A stretch of 64,000 nt of DNA from Sebastes aleutianus (GCA_916700875.1 CAKAKS010000039.1:22188367-22252366), one strand, 5' to 3'; positions 22,201 to 37,200 are shown, numbered from the stretch's first letter. Program-made: numbers and translations. Notes: generated from the letters alone by a model not told the origin.

Positions 22201-25200
22201 CGCAGCCCCATATGCAACAAACTGCGATGCACTGTGTGTTCTGACACCTTTCTATCAGAACCAGCATTAACTTTTTCAGCAATTTGAGCTCCAGTAGCTC
22301 TTCTATTGGAGCGGACAACACGGGCCAGCCTTCGCTCCCCACATGCATCAATGAGCCTCGGGTCTGACCCTGTCGCCGGTTCAGCATCCCACAAGAGCTG
22401 CAGTTTTGGAGATGCTCTGACCCAGGCGTCTAGCCATCACAATTTGTCCCTTGTCAAAGTCGCTCACATCCTTATGCTTGCACATTTTTTCTGCTTCCAA
22501 CACAAAGTTCAAAGTTCAAAATGTTCACTTGCTGTCTGATATATCCCACCCACTGCCAGGTGCCATTGTAACGAGATAATCAATGTTATTCACACTGTTA
22601 TGGCTGATCGGTGTATATCTTTTGTTTCTGATCATTACCTCGCTGAGAGGATGAAGGAGCGCTCCACGCTCTCAATGTTCAGCTCGTTCTGATAGGCCTC
22701 TTGGCTTGGTTTGCTAACCTGCAATTATTTTCATTGTGAGCAGTGATGGCAGTGTATAATATATCCTGAGATAATATAAATTTATATGTGAAAAGATGAA
22801 GAGTGCAAAGAAATAAGGAGCGAAGTTCTCACCTTCATCCCAGCCAGAGGCAGCATGTTCTTGACCTTGTACTGGCCAGACTGAACAGGAACGGTGTACA
22901 GCAATGTGTCGTTAAACTAAAGGAGAAATGACAAAGACACTTAATTTCTGTCCATTCTGTGTTTTCTAATACAGTAGAGAGGAGCTCAGAGTAAGATTAA
23001 GAAAATACTGGTAAAAACAATTTGATTTCAATATTTATTTGGCTTCATTAGCCTCAATAATGCTTTGATGGGAGCAGTTACAACGTTTGAGGTCATATCA
23101 TCAAAGGGCTCGATCACATTTGAGCTTTAATCTCAGGACTTCCTGAGGATCTTTAGTTAACACTTCATTTTACAGGTCCGCAAAGTTCATGGTAATTAGG
23201 GGATAATTTGCAAGTAACCTATTTGAAATTACTTTGGAATTACTGCCAAATTACCCCAATATTTACCTCAAAATTTAAAAAAAATACTTTATTAGAAACA
23301 TTATTTAATAATTATATTCCGCTATTTCCCAATAGTTGATAATTTATTTAATACATTTCCAGGAAAAGAATACAAAGTTAAGTGTCTTCTATTAGTTTTG
23401 GTTTTCCACCTACGATGAAGAGCAGCGCACAGCCGCTTCTCAAGCCTAAGTGCCCTATTTTAACGATTATATGCTATTTTAGCATATAATTATTAAATAA
23501 TGTTTATAATAAAGTAATTTTCAATCATTTTTGAAGTAAATATTGGGGTAATTTGGCAGTAATTCCAAAGAACTTCCAAATAGGCTACTTGCTAATCATC
23601 ACCTAATTACAATGAAATGTGCGGACCTGTAAAATGAAGTGTTACCGATCTTTACAGCAGCATAAGAACACATCAGCTCTGATAGATACAAGCATGTATG
23701 ACTTTATAATGCCTTAGAAAAGAAAGCCTTCACAGAAAAACAACGCCAGAGTGATTATCTCTCTGATCAATCAAAGCTTCACAGAACACACTTTGAAGGT
23801 CGGAGTGAGAGCAGTAGATGGTTTCGGCAGATTACGGTCATTGCAGTAATACAATGATTATGTTGTGTAAGAATGAAATAAGGAAGAGATGGATGAGATG
23901 TTGACAGTGTTTTACTGTACCAGGAAGAACATTCTGGGCTGCATGACCTTCCTGGACAGCTTCTTCAGGGAGCCCTCTTTCAGGAAGATCTGGAGCACAA
24001 AAATGTCACAAGTTCACATTAAGTCATGTTTGTTGTTTTACGTATGATCACGATGGCTATTTTCTGACTCTTGATCTTAATATGCATAAAAAGAAGGAAA
24101 TATATAAAAAAAGAAAGAAAGACTGACATTTTAAAGTTAATAAGTTATTATTTTCTTCATTTTTTTCCCACATTATTATCATTCATTTTTCACTATAAAA
24201 AGCATAAACATTGTAAGAATGCTATAAGTATGAGCAACATCATATGTAAGCAAATGTAAACATATGTTAACTCCTGCAACAAAGTATGATTTTTAAAAAA
24301 TGTCTGTCTTCAAATGAAGCACTATATTACAAGTCCAAGGTAAGAAAAAAAACAAAAAACATTTGCATGATAAAAAATAATGTAACATTTTTATTTATGT
24401 ATTTCCAGTTAATCAGTAGTTATTAGATTATTGTATTTACTTTAATTTTGAACCTCAAGGACCTTGAGGTGAGATTGTTTAATCAAATGCTACTTTCAAG
24501 GTCAACACTGAACTCCAACATGGACTAGAAGTACTTCAAGTAGAACAACAAATGGACATTTAAACATGTACTAGTTCATGACAACTGGGCAGACTTCATC
24601 TGCTGAGGAAGATCGAGTGATACAATCGAAAGCTCCAGACTAAATGGAGGAACTTAACATGAGACTGTGCGTTCTCAACTTTATTAATTATGTTGCTGCG
24701 TCTGAAAAATGTGTTAATACATATGTGAAAGGGTTTCGGTGATCAATGAAGTGCAGTTCAAAAATTTTAATTGTTTTATTAATGGAACCGAATCAAATGT
24801 AGGTATGTTTCCAAATGGTTTATATTTAAAAGAGCAATACTATCTTTTTATTTATTTATTTATTTCATTTTCCTACCCTATTTATTAATTTTCAATTTCC
24901 TTTATTTCTTGACTTTTTTCTGTTACTATTAAGGTGTACTGTAGTTATTTTTCTCTGTATTGTTGTTTATTATTTTAACTTTATCCATAATTTAGAATAT
25001 ATCTTCTGTGGTCAGCTGTGTGTTTGTTGTTTGTGTGCGCAGATGGATGTGTGATGCGACACGGGTGAGCTTTCTTGAGAAAAACAAAATCCTTTCCCTA
25101 CACAGTTATTGTTTTATTTATTATTGACGATTAATAAAAATACATCTGAAAGAAAGAAAAGAGCAACACTCTATAAAAGAACAAGTCTTGGCAATATCTT

Positions 25201-28200
25201 TATGGCCTTACCCGCCCAGGTTGAACGATCTCATGGTGGCCGTTCAGACGGCACTGCACCTGGATCAGCTTCTGGAAGTTATCCTGAGAATCAAAAACAG
25301 TGGACATCAGCGATCGTATGGAGCATTTTACTGTATCAACATGTTAATAGAATACGTCTGATTGGTTCTCACCCCTTGTTTCATGATGTCGTTGGCGTGA
25401 TTGGCCACCTCTTTCACTATTTCAAGAGCAGCTGAGTGGATAGAAATTTGAAAAGATGTACATCACATCACATACACGTCGGACAATGTTTCTATGTCAG
25501 GTGAGTTTACAGTGTACATATGTAAAAAGGTTTACCTTGTGTGTCCGTGTAATCATCTGAGTCTTCAGACAGGTGTTTTAGATAATCTGAAACACAATTA
25601 GAAACATTTAAGAGTCAGCACCAACAGCGAAAAAAAACTCCTTTGTACACTGGGCTACAAGCACAGTAAACTCCTGGAATTAAAATCCTGGATAAAAAGG
25701 TCTGCAGGTGCTTACATAATAGAATTACACAAGAGTGACGTGAGGAACATTCTTCACATTTTGGTCCCGAGGGATCGACCCTGATCCATTAGACTCCTGA
25801 AACACTAAGCTCACTAATGTTAAAGCTCGTGTTATGTCACCAAATCTGATTTGGGCTGCACTTCAAAAATCTTATTATATGAGGATTGAAGGGGCAAGAC
25901 AGAAATACCAAACTATGTTTGTTTTTCTGGCCACCAGAGGGCAGCATGACACCAATAATGACACATCACAGGTTGGTGCAACGTTTAGGAGCCAACAAAT
26001 ACAATGATGAAGGGATGTTGGATTTAAATAAAGCTTTGACTTGCATATATTGTGAATGAACGAGATGAATGTTATGCTGTGAAAATGACTCTTTTGCAGA
26101 TATGTACCTGTGAGCAGCATCCGATACTGAGGAATCCTCTGAACGGGCTTCAGTAGGTAATGCTTCAGAGCCAAGTTGGCACAGCGTGGACTGGCCTTGG
26201 ATAAAATAAAATGACACACATTATATATGACACATTTTACAGGATTAAACTCACATGCATAAACAATAAAACCCAACAGACACACCCCCTCAGACAGAGA
26301 AAACAGGTCAAGCAAGCCTCATACCTCAAACTCCCGAACCACAACGCCGAATGCTGGGTTCTTCTTCGTCTGCTCTTCCAGTAGAGCCACATTCTTATCA
26401 AACTCGCGGATGTAAGTGGAGTACATCTTCAGATAGGGCCCTTTCTTCAGGAAGATGTCTGCCAGCTTGGCGTTCTCATCCCTGTACACAGAATAAAGTA
26501 GAATGAGATAAACTAGACACTGACACAACCTTGTGAACGTATGTGTAACTAAGCTGTATTCCTGTAGCAATAATAATAATATATATACACAGTATATACA
26601 CATACTATATATACAAATATAAAATATCATTGTATTCAGTAACATTAAAACTATTGTTAATGGAATTACGCCGTCTAGCCTAAACCATGGAAAATCTCCC
26701 CGGACCAAAATTACACACAAATATGGGGACAGGGGTTTCCATATACCTTTGGCCTTATAGACCTTTTGAAACTTGACAACATAAACATGTTCATGTCTAG
26801 AAGGTAATCCCCAAGTTGTGAAACTCTCACAAAATGGTTAAGGTTAGGCATTGACTTGGCTACGTTTCAAATTGCATACATTTTCTTTTTACTTTTAGTA
26901 CGTACTGCAGCTGCTCTTACAAAGTACATACTGTTGCATGCAGTATGCATACAATTGGTACATACAGGACTACTTTGTTATAACTCCCATACTAACATGG
27001 TATTTAGTATACTAAAAAAAGTGTGTTAGATTTTTAAGTATGTCCGAACCTTATTATGAAACCAATAGCATGCAAATTGCATACTATTTCCGCTGAAATA
27101 TTACAGTATGCAAACCCTGGACACTATGGCGACATAAATATCCCACAATGCAATGCGGTAGGGACGACAATGTTCATAACAGATGCTTCAATTTTACTGT
27201 AAGTATAAGATTTTACTATGCTAGGCGTAATATACGTGTATATTTTAAATTAATTCAGATTTTGAATCTCACAAAGCGTCGTTTTGGTCACATGAGGTTG
27301 GTACGGGTTACCATGGTTACACGTCTCCAACCGGCAAGGAGGCTCGCAGGAAGGGACGATGTAAATTACTGCTCAGTGCGTCCGAAAAGATACAGACTAC
27401 TGTTTATTCACTGCATTGTATGTGATATCGGACACAAGCCTCAATCTTTTTCTGGCATACTAACTAGTATGGTGTATGTTTGTTGGAACGCACAGCTCGA
27501 ATGGTTACGTTAGGATGGGTTAAGTTTGGATGGGTTAAGTTCGGACGGGTCTTCGGGCAGCGAGTCTCGCGAAAGTTTTGCACCTTTTCACAGCTTGGGG
27601 GTTACCCTCTAGACACAACCCATAAACATTGTAAATGGGCCCCTTTGTATTTCCTGTTGCAGTGTTTGTTAATGCAGTAGCTGACAGGAAGTCAACCTGG
27701 ATTAAAGCTGTTGCCCTAGCAACAGAATGACAATGAAATGCCATTGTGTTCTTCATTCATGACTCAGGAATAGGCCTATTATTTATTTTATTAACATTTT
27801 ATATTTGTTTCCAGTGAGATATTATTGAGTGTATATAGTGGCTTTTCTGTTGTAAACATTACCTTAGAACAACATTTTGTTATATTTAAAATATAAATAA
27901 ATTCTAATCCTGTTCTGAATTTATTTGTTTTTTAAATACTATATTAAAAAGCAATTATTTAATAATGAAGAACCGATAAGAGTATTGATAAAGAACAAAA
28001 CCGATAAGGAGAATCGAAAAGAGTAGTAGGCTATTATTGATAAAATCCTGACAATAGCCATCTCTACTTGTGTTATGAATAAAATACGTTATGATGTTAT
28101 TTTGTTATTGCCAATCGTCCCGGATCTCTGACCTTGAATAAAAATCAGATGAGGACCTTTGAGTAATAAGTTTGAGAACCCGTGGTCTATAGTGTTGGTG

Positions 28201-31200
28201 CATATGTTGCTGCTTCAGCCAGTAACAGTGATCAATACACACAAAGGTTAATGCACATTTTTAGGATTGTGTTGTACCATTTGGCTACTCTCTGCTTCAG
28301 CTCTCTGAGCAGGTCGTGGTTGAGTTCGTAGAGCTGTGGGAGGTAGTACAGAATCTGGTTGAGAAGACGCTCCTCAATCACGGGCTTCCCACTCTGACGA
28401 GACGCCGTGGATGCTGCGTCACGGAAGTCCTGTCAGACACATAAAGAGTCAGGTGGTCAAATACAGGAACTCAGGCACATACAGGGGAAAACCCAGAAGC
28501 AAATCTCAATGAAGTACTAAAGAAGAACTGCAACATGGTCCCAAAAACAACGCAAACCAGAAACCTTCAGTATAAAAGATGAAGAGAAATAGTGCTGACA
28601 CATGACCTACACACACCTGACTCGCATTAAGTATTTGTGAAGTTCCACGATACCATGAATCAGAACTAAGAAAAAGAGAACAAGAGACCCTGAGGGTGCA
28701 GTTTCTGCTTCTTTTTCTGATGATGTGGAGTTTTTTTGTGGTTTATGAGGACACATGGCAAATAAAAGTGCTTACAGACTGAGCCCTCACTAGAGAGCTC
28801 CTGTGGTTAGCACGTGTGATCTGATGGCGAAGGAGGTGCGTCATGTGGAAACGGATTTGTCCGGGAATTAGAAAAAAAAGCTGGATGGTTCACGTGATAA
28901 GAAAAGATTACAATGAAGACGTAATCTTTTCTTAGACTAGACTAGACTAGCTGCTGATTTAGACTGAATCAGCAGCAAGTGAATACAATCTACAAGAAGC
29001 TGTGGTTCTTCAGTTTGGTGCACGTTTTCACTTCAAATAAAAGCCATAAATCAAAGCTTTTCTTGTCTTTCTATTGCTGGAAAGTTGACATTTTGGAGAC
29101 AATATATAGGTTTTCACCTAACAGCAACAGTACACAGAGCACTGCTGAAAATATGGCTCAGTTCATAACTCAGATAAAAACACACAACAAATGGCGTGTG
29201 GTGTTGTCATTAATCAGTTGGTGAAAAGCTGGCCGGGTGCCTGGTAGAGATGGAGAATGAACAAATACTAAGTCACCTCTACATTCTTTTGAACTTGGTA
29301 TGACTGATCCTCATTACTGGACTCCATTCCTCTGCAATCTGCAGAGACCCGAGCACTTCCTGTCTGAGCTCTGCAGCGAGGCGTCATTGTTTATGACTCA
29401 GTCCCACTACAAGCTCGCTTCGAGACCTTTGTCTCTCCAAACATCTGCTCACACTCATTCTTTTTTTGTGAAAATAAAGAGGCTGAAAAACGTTAACTTT
29501 CCAGTAAAGGACTTTAACTTTGAGGTAAAGCAACATTGCAAAAACAAAGGAGGGTCATATTAGGATGTATGACGGTTAGCAGTCTGTCGGCCCTTTATGT
29601 ATTAGATATGATCTTATGTGTCCAATTTTTAAAGGCTTAAAGGGTAACTTTGGTGGTTTTATAAAAACCAAAGTTACCCTTTAATTGTCCTTAATGCTAA
29701 CACGACCCACCATTGTGGTGGCGTTTGTAGTCGTGATTAAATTACATGAGAGATCAAATCCTTTTTTCATAAACTGCCTTTGTTTCTTTTGTCTGAGAGA
29801 GCTTATGTTTATTTTATGATTTACATTTGGGATTGTGCTCCTTTATTCGTTTATATACTGTACATTTCATATCATGTGCAAAGCAACTTAGTGGATGCAA
29901 CCAGACGGTTTCTATTGTGAGATTATTATTGTAAGACAGCAATGGTTAAAAGTTGGTTAGAGTTACACTGATCTGGGCGTGGCGGATATGGTGGGGACTG
30001 GAGCAGGAGAGGGATGGGGACTATAGTGTCATATGTTGATTTTGTGATTTATAAACTTCAAAATTTAAAAGTTAAAAAAAAAGATTTATACTGATCTGAC
30101 AATAGATACAAATACTCAAATTTCTCAAACATATTTTGAGGGAAGCACAGCACAGAAACCAGATAGCCGTATCATTTTGGTGGATTTGATCCGTTACAGA
30201 TTACATTTCTCAAAACAACACAAGGAGACAACATGTCTCCATTTAAGTCCAGACGTATAGCATTACAGTCAGATCACACCAGCTCTGAAAAAGCCGGTTA
30301 AAACCGTGAGGAATGTGAGCTGTGTGGTGGAGACTGAGGGTCTAGTGCACAGTCGGGTCTACACACAGTCTGATCCTGCATGGGGTGTGCCCCAGTGGCT
30401 TTAATCAAACACATATGGAGAATGTGGGCTGTTGACTAGATAAAACATATAGAGAGAGCCATAGTGAAACTGTCTCAACAGTACTGTATGTGGTGTGGCA
30501 CGCTTCATATGTTTAGATAAGGATGGTAGTTTTTTGAAAAAAGCATCTAATATTGTTTGGTCAATATTTAGTTTCAGTTTTATTTGTCATATGTAGGTTA
30601 ACACAGGGTCAATGGTACAATGAAATGTATAGGGTGAGAGAACGGGTCAGCTCAGCAATAAAAGCACTAGTCGCATAAGTTGATATAAAATGACATTAAT
30701 AAGATAACGGCACGGAGATAAATACAACGATAAGATAAAAAGTGATTACATAAATAAAATAAAATATAGTAATATATACATTTTAAAATGAGGATTGTGT
30801 GTAAAAGTAAGTGACTGTATCTCCAGTATCAGTATTGCATAAATGTAATGAGTAAGAGGAATGAGACATGGGTTATAAGACAAATAGATAGATAAATAAA
30901 TTAAAAAAAATAGCCCCATATACATAAATGAAAAAAAAAGAGAAAAGAAAGCGATATTTCTATGTTTTTTAGCTGCCTTTAACGAATACCATTTCACATG
31001 TGGCCGATTTCTGTACTCTTAAAGTTGGCTGGCTGTGATAATATCTTAAAAAAACAAACTTCAATATGGAATTGTATCTCTCACTATGTTTTTAGGAGGT
31101 TTAAAATGTCTTACGGTGTATGATTTTAGACAGAATTTTCCTCCCTCTTTGCAGCTCTATAACACCAGCCTCTGCTCTTATCACAGCAAACATAAGGCTT

Positions 31201-34200
31201 GTTTCTGTGTGAAGCCAATAACATGAAGTGTGAGGGTACTTACGACATGAAGCAGCTTCAGGACATCAACAAACCTAGAAAACAAAGAATGGAGAAAATT
31301 AAAGAAATTATAAAGAGTCGCTTCCCCAAAAGAACACTGTTCACTGTCTATCTATTTAAATCTGCTTTTAAGCTGTGACCCCTCCCACTCAATCATTGTT
31401 GTAAATCTAATGTAACTGTATTTAAACAGTTTTGAAGTATTTTGATTGTCTTTGACTGTTATTGCTTTTAGTGCATCTGTTGCTGTTTTTACCATGTAAA
31501 GTGCCTTTGAGCACCTTTTAAAGCGCTATATAAAATAAATGTATTATTATTAGTATATGCCAGGGTGTTGAGATATCTGTCTCCCCCAATAAAATGGGGG
31601 TGAATGGAATTTCGTCTGTGTTGCTCATAGCATTAAAAAAATTAAAAATTTAAACAATTCAACAGCTATCAAAAACAATGTCCTTTTGATAATACATAAT
31701 TCCACCCACCTCCACCAATCCTTCCAGTTACTGCCATCAGGTCCCACTGGCTTGGAAAAACATCTACAAAAATATTTTATTCCCTCAGCGATCATCACCC
31801 TGAACAAGTGAAAATAGGCTCTGGACCCTGACCTGTTAGCACTCTTCGTGTCAACCGTAGTTTTAACCGTTTTAGTTCCATGTCACGCGTATGTGTGTGT
31901 GTTTTAAATGTGCACTGTTTGTTTGATGTTGAGCCTTATCAAAGGAGAATTTCTGTTTCTTTGTGACAGACAAAAAAGTGTATTTAATCTAATCCAGTCT
32001 AGTGAGAACACTGTCTTCAACATGAGGTGCTGCTGAAGAAATTTTAAATGTCCTTTTCCAACATTGTGAGCACCACATGTAACATTCCTTTCACCTCAAA
32101 TTGGTGGAGGCAGAAACCTTTTTTTTTTTTTTTTTCATAAACCTACACTTAAAGAAAAAACAAATGAAGACTCTTACACACTCTCGGAGGTCATGATTTC
32201 TGTGGCGATGTGGTGAATCTTGCTCTTCTTCTGTCCACTCTGCATAAAACAAAAAGGTGCAAAAACACAGACGTAGAATTACAATGCAGTATAATAAATT
32301 CTCACTGCAGACACATACTGTGCATCATGATATATTCACAAAGAACTAGCATTTACCTGATATTAACATACTGTAATATTGTATGGGCAAGTACTTTTCC
32401 AACTTATCTGAACAAAGTATTGCTGCTACAGAAACAGTTTATTAGATTAGCAACATTATTCTAACGCTGTTATACCAAGTGCACCGCTTTCTTTAAAATG
32501 ACTGTACAGTTGTTGACTATATTTGACATCAACAGTCTTCAAACCTGCACATTTGTCTTGAAAAGCGAGATATAAGGATGCAGATTTACCTAATAGTAAT
32601 AACTCTCAATTCCATAATTACCAACCAGACAGGCTGACAATCTTCATCTTCCTTTGTATCCCGCGGTCAGTTTTCTATCTAATTTTGTGGAGTTATCTTA
32701 TGGAATGAAAATGTACATTTAATGGATTATTTTGTCATTGTCTATGTACAAAAAGAGACAGAAAAAAATGATCCCCCTTAAACTGTAAATATGGCAATTA
32801 CTCCTGCTTCTCTGCATTGTTTTGTTTGAACTTTACTCCTACACTTATTTTCATATGTGAAACTTTTAAGCACTAATATCTAAAATGTACTGGTTACTTT
32901 TGTATGGTAGTATTTGTACCTTTTGTATGTCCTTTGGGTGTGGTTTTTATAGGTTTCTACCACACCCTCACACGCATTTTACATTCCTTTCATGTGAATT
33001 GTATTTTGATGTCTATTTATATGTGTGAAACAAATAAACATATTAATGAGAGTTAACAGTGTCAAAAGGAAGAAAAGTGAAATGTTATTGCTGACAACTT
33101 GCAAAGGACAAACCCTGTGAGATGATACCAGGAAGTACAGTATTTCTGAAGTCATAAATCTAACAGTGTGTGCTTCTCACCGTACTCTCCTCTGGCTGCT
33201 CAGCGTCTCCTTTACTTGAGAAGGAGCTGCTATCGTCCTCGTCCTCAGAGGTGTTGCCCAAGACGTCATCATCTGAGGGGCCATCATCCGAGGGATCATC
33301 CAGGGGCGTCACCTCCTCATCGACAGAGCTTCTGTCAAAAGCGACAGGATGTTAGGGTCAGAGGAGAATTAAAGCAGTAACACACCACTGTATAGGTGTT
33401 TTGGACACACAGAAGCAGCTGAAGACATTTGTTAAAAACACTGAATGCAGCACACAATGACCACATCATTCACATGACACGTGATTATTATAAAAAGTAC
33501 AAGAAAGAGAGGATGCTATTCATAGAAGAGGGGGAAAGAGATGAGAAGAACGATGTCTTTCAGTCAGTCCAGCAGTATTTGAACATTTCCTGCTCTGATC
33601 AAGTGGGAATCATAAACCAAAGCACACACAGGAAAGGGAGCACTTGACACAACCGACACAAAAAAAACATTTAAGGATAACCATCAACGCGGTCACATGA
33701 TGCTAGCCTCGTCCAACAGCAACAGAAGAAGAGCAAACCACTAACCATCACACATAGCTTTAAAATGACAGCAATGTGAACAGCTAAAAGAGAAACTACA
33801 TATCTAAAATGCCTCAATTCCCAGAGGGAGAACTACATGTGAAGGTTCCTCCCTGAATTAAACTGCAGAAGAAGAAATAGGCCAAGGCTGAGCTGGAGTC
33901 TGTGGGTCTAACACACTGTGGGATGTTTACAATAGCTGTTGCATTAAGCTGTGGCTGCTCTCTGTTTGTGAGCTTGTTAACATGTGATTGTTGCACAGTT
34001 TGAGCTACAGAGGGGCGACTCACTAAGCTGTGCGAGGCCGAGTGTACAGTTACACAAACTCTAATCCTATTTTTCCAACTGACTTCTGCTCACTGGTCAT
34101 TCATAACGCAACATATTAGGACTTCTTTGCATAAAACATTAATTAGAAACATCACTACCAAGAATATAAACATACCAAGTTTAATGAGCTGATTAAGTAT

Positions 34201-37200
34201 CAAGCTGGTTGTTCTAGCCAAACTTTTTAAGGATCGGCTCACTCAAAAACATATTTTCTCACCGTCCCGACAGCTACTGCATATCACATGCAGATATTCT
34301 AGTTTTGAGCATTTAAGAATTTAATTTGTAGAGGAATAGAAGTGTCTTTATTCACAATTTCAGTGTTTTATAGGGACCGTTTCTTTGAAAGAAATTAAAA
34401 CTGTTGACAGTGGGCTCTGTGGCTTATAATTGAGATTATTTTGACTGATATTGCAATATTATTTACAATATTAGAGGGAATGATGATTTTTGCATTGTTA
34501 TTTTCATTGAAAAACATATTAAAATGATTATGGAGTTTGTTTGGTACAGATCCCCGCAAAAATCATATGGGGATCTGTACCAAACAAAATGTTTTTTTTA
34601 AGTCTGTAGAATATGATGTGTAGACCAGGACATCACAGCAGCATGACAATATTTAATGTAAAATAGTATTTTGACTCATTTCACCTTAAACAAATATTGT
34701 GCCTCCTGCAATTTGAAAATTACAGTGGGCTATATTGTGATTTCAATACAAATTGGATTAATTGTGCAGCCCTAATATGAACATGGTTTCTGGAAAGACA
34801 TCCGCTTTCTAAAAATACTTTTTCATTGCTCTGAGCATCACACATGTAATTAAATCACTTCCATTATATTTGAGTGTAGGCAAAGATCTCAGCAACAGAT
34901 CTCTCAAAACCTGAGCAAACTAGAGACCATCTTGTAATGGATCACACCAGCTGCAACGCCAAATTGCCAAATACTTTTAGTAGACTGAAAAAAATAATGA
35001 TAAAAACTAAATCCTTTAAGAAAAAATAAAACTAACCTGAAACGATATTGCCTGGGTAAAAACTAATAAAAAAAATAAAAATAAATAATGTAAATTCATT
35101 ACAGTTTTACTTTTATTTAGCTATAATATATCACTACCGAAAAGAAGAAGACAGCATGAATTTCCGTCAACTCTCGTGACATTGAACCACAGAAATTGAA
35201 CAGGCTTGACATTCCAGGAGGAAGTTCCTACCCCCTACTTCCCCCTCATCTTTCACCTCTGCCTTTATTTTGATCTGAACTACACACATGTAAATTTCGT
35301 GACTGCAACTTGCATCGCGATGTGACGCTATTGTGTTGACAAAAGCTGACAAACATATAAACACCTGGCAGAGTAAAACCGCTTCTGTGGTAGTTCCGGC
35401 TACAGTAGGTGTCCAAGAACACATTTCACCACGATGACACACAGACTCCAAGGTGAAAACAATACCGGCCACACACTGTTGACAAAAACTGTCTACGTGG
35501 CTAGATAACACTGGAGATGTACCCGAAGTGTCCTCTTAGCCTATAATAAAGATAAAAAAAAAACTAAATATACAGTCTTGCCTTTGAGGCCAAAAGTTGT
35601 GTAGTGTTAGAGCTGCTTCTCATAATAACTTACAGCATGAAGTGTTTATTTTAAAATGACTATGTGCAATCTTAATTATTAGTCAACCCACAATCCATCA
35701 ACATCTGAAAGGCTGAGCACGCGTACCACTATACTCGTCCAACTCCCCGGACAGGAATCTGCAACAAAGGACACAGTGTGACATTCTTCTCTGTGGCCTT
35801 CCCTGTTAACTCCCTGTAATCAACTACATCAATTACTGATGATTGTTTTTAAGACGCCGACGGTGTTTTCCTGCACTCCCTTCAGAAAACAAGAGAGCAT
35901 CTAATATATTCATAGGTAAGATCAGATGTGAGGTACTGAGAGAAACAAGACAGAAATGAAAGCCGTCATAATCTACCTCTCATAGTCTGTTGGCGTCTGA
36001 CACTGTTGGCGTCCAGTGTTGTTCTCAAAGGCCATATACGGCTCCTGCTCCTCATAGATGCCCTCATCATTATACTGCCAGTCTTCAAGCTGAGAGATGG
36101 AGGCCTGAGGGGACGTCACTGCCCTTCCTAAACGCACATTCATGTAGTCTGGTATCTCCTCATAGTGAGGCATGTTCTCGTAGTCATCAGCTTGTTCTGC
36201 TCCAGGAGAAAACTCATCTCCGTCCACACTTTGCTCTACTCCAATCAGCGGGCAGGATAATTTGCGCTGAGCTCTGAAATGCTCGAAGAGGTCCTGAGAT
36301 CCGTCTTGGCCCCTGTCGATGCTTTGTTCGTTATCGCTCGCGTTGCGCTCTGGGCTCTGGCCTCCTTTTGCTATCAGCTTGGGGAGCATCTTCACAGAGA
36401 GCTTCAAGTCTAGCAGCTTCCGGAAAGAGTTTCTCTTCTGCCCGTCGGAGCGAAAGAGGTCGGCGCCCGAGAACGACTTGGCTCTCTGTTTGCCCAGGCT
36501 GGACCGAGAAGGCTTGGTGATTCCAGGTATTGTGAGTTTGCTGCTCGGTTTCACATCTGGAGGCGAAGGCAGCTCCCTCATCACTCTCTCCTTCAAAGCA
36601 CTGTCTGGTACAGGAGGGGCCGGTTTTTTCTCGTCGTCTCCTGACTTCCACTCTTCCTCAGAGGACTCCTTCCTCTGCATCCACGCCATCGGGCTGCTGT
36701 GTCTCTGGGGCTTCTTTGGAACGACCTTGACCGTCTCGTCTTCTGCTGCTGCCACGGTGACGGCAGGAGGCCGACTCAGCTCCGGTTGACTGAGCAAACT
36801 GCGAGAAGGAGGTGTGAAGTCACTGTAGAGGGCGTCCTGATCATCGTGCGTTACTTCCTCCTCCACCTCCACCTCTTCATCCTCCTTGTCAACCGATACC
36901 TCCATCTCCTGGCTGCTGCTGTCCCAACCCAGGTCGTACTCCTCCACATCCTTTGGGAGAGCAGAGGTCGGCGCTTTCTCAGGTGCAGACAGCAGAGGCT
37001 TCTTCCTGGGCGGAGGTGCCGGCTGAGCGCAGGCCTTTCTCGCAGACAGCGGCGGCCTGTTTCCAACAGGTACACTGACAGACAGCGATGAGCTGCCTTT
37101 CCCCTCCGATGACACCTTCACCTCTTTGACGTCCATCTCCCTCCCTTCCTGGCTCGCAATCTCTCCACTCTCCTCCTCCACCTTTTCCTGGCGGGCAAGC

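Noticed and set aside
22164..22394. Open frame of 76 codons as an independent gene
   Set aside because: It is the degenerate helix-turn-helix part of a deleted Tc1/mariner element with TA-flanked inverted ends.
32178..33331. Reading the FGD6 acidic region as FGD5
   Set aside because: Downstream motifs (LGSKAPIWIPD, KKGPYLKMYSTYI) and the neighbours NR2C1 and METAP2 fit FGD6, although the C3orf20 neighbour is on the FGD5 side in human.
36319..37091. Long plus-strand open frames of 130-156 codons opposite FGD6
   Set aside because: They are antisense shadows of the GC-rich FGD6 exon. They have no domain, no splice logic and no start context.
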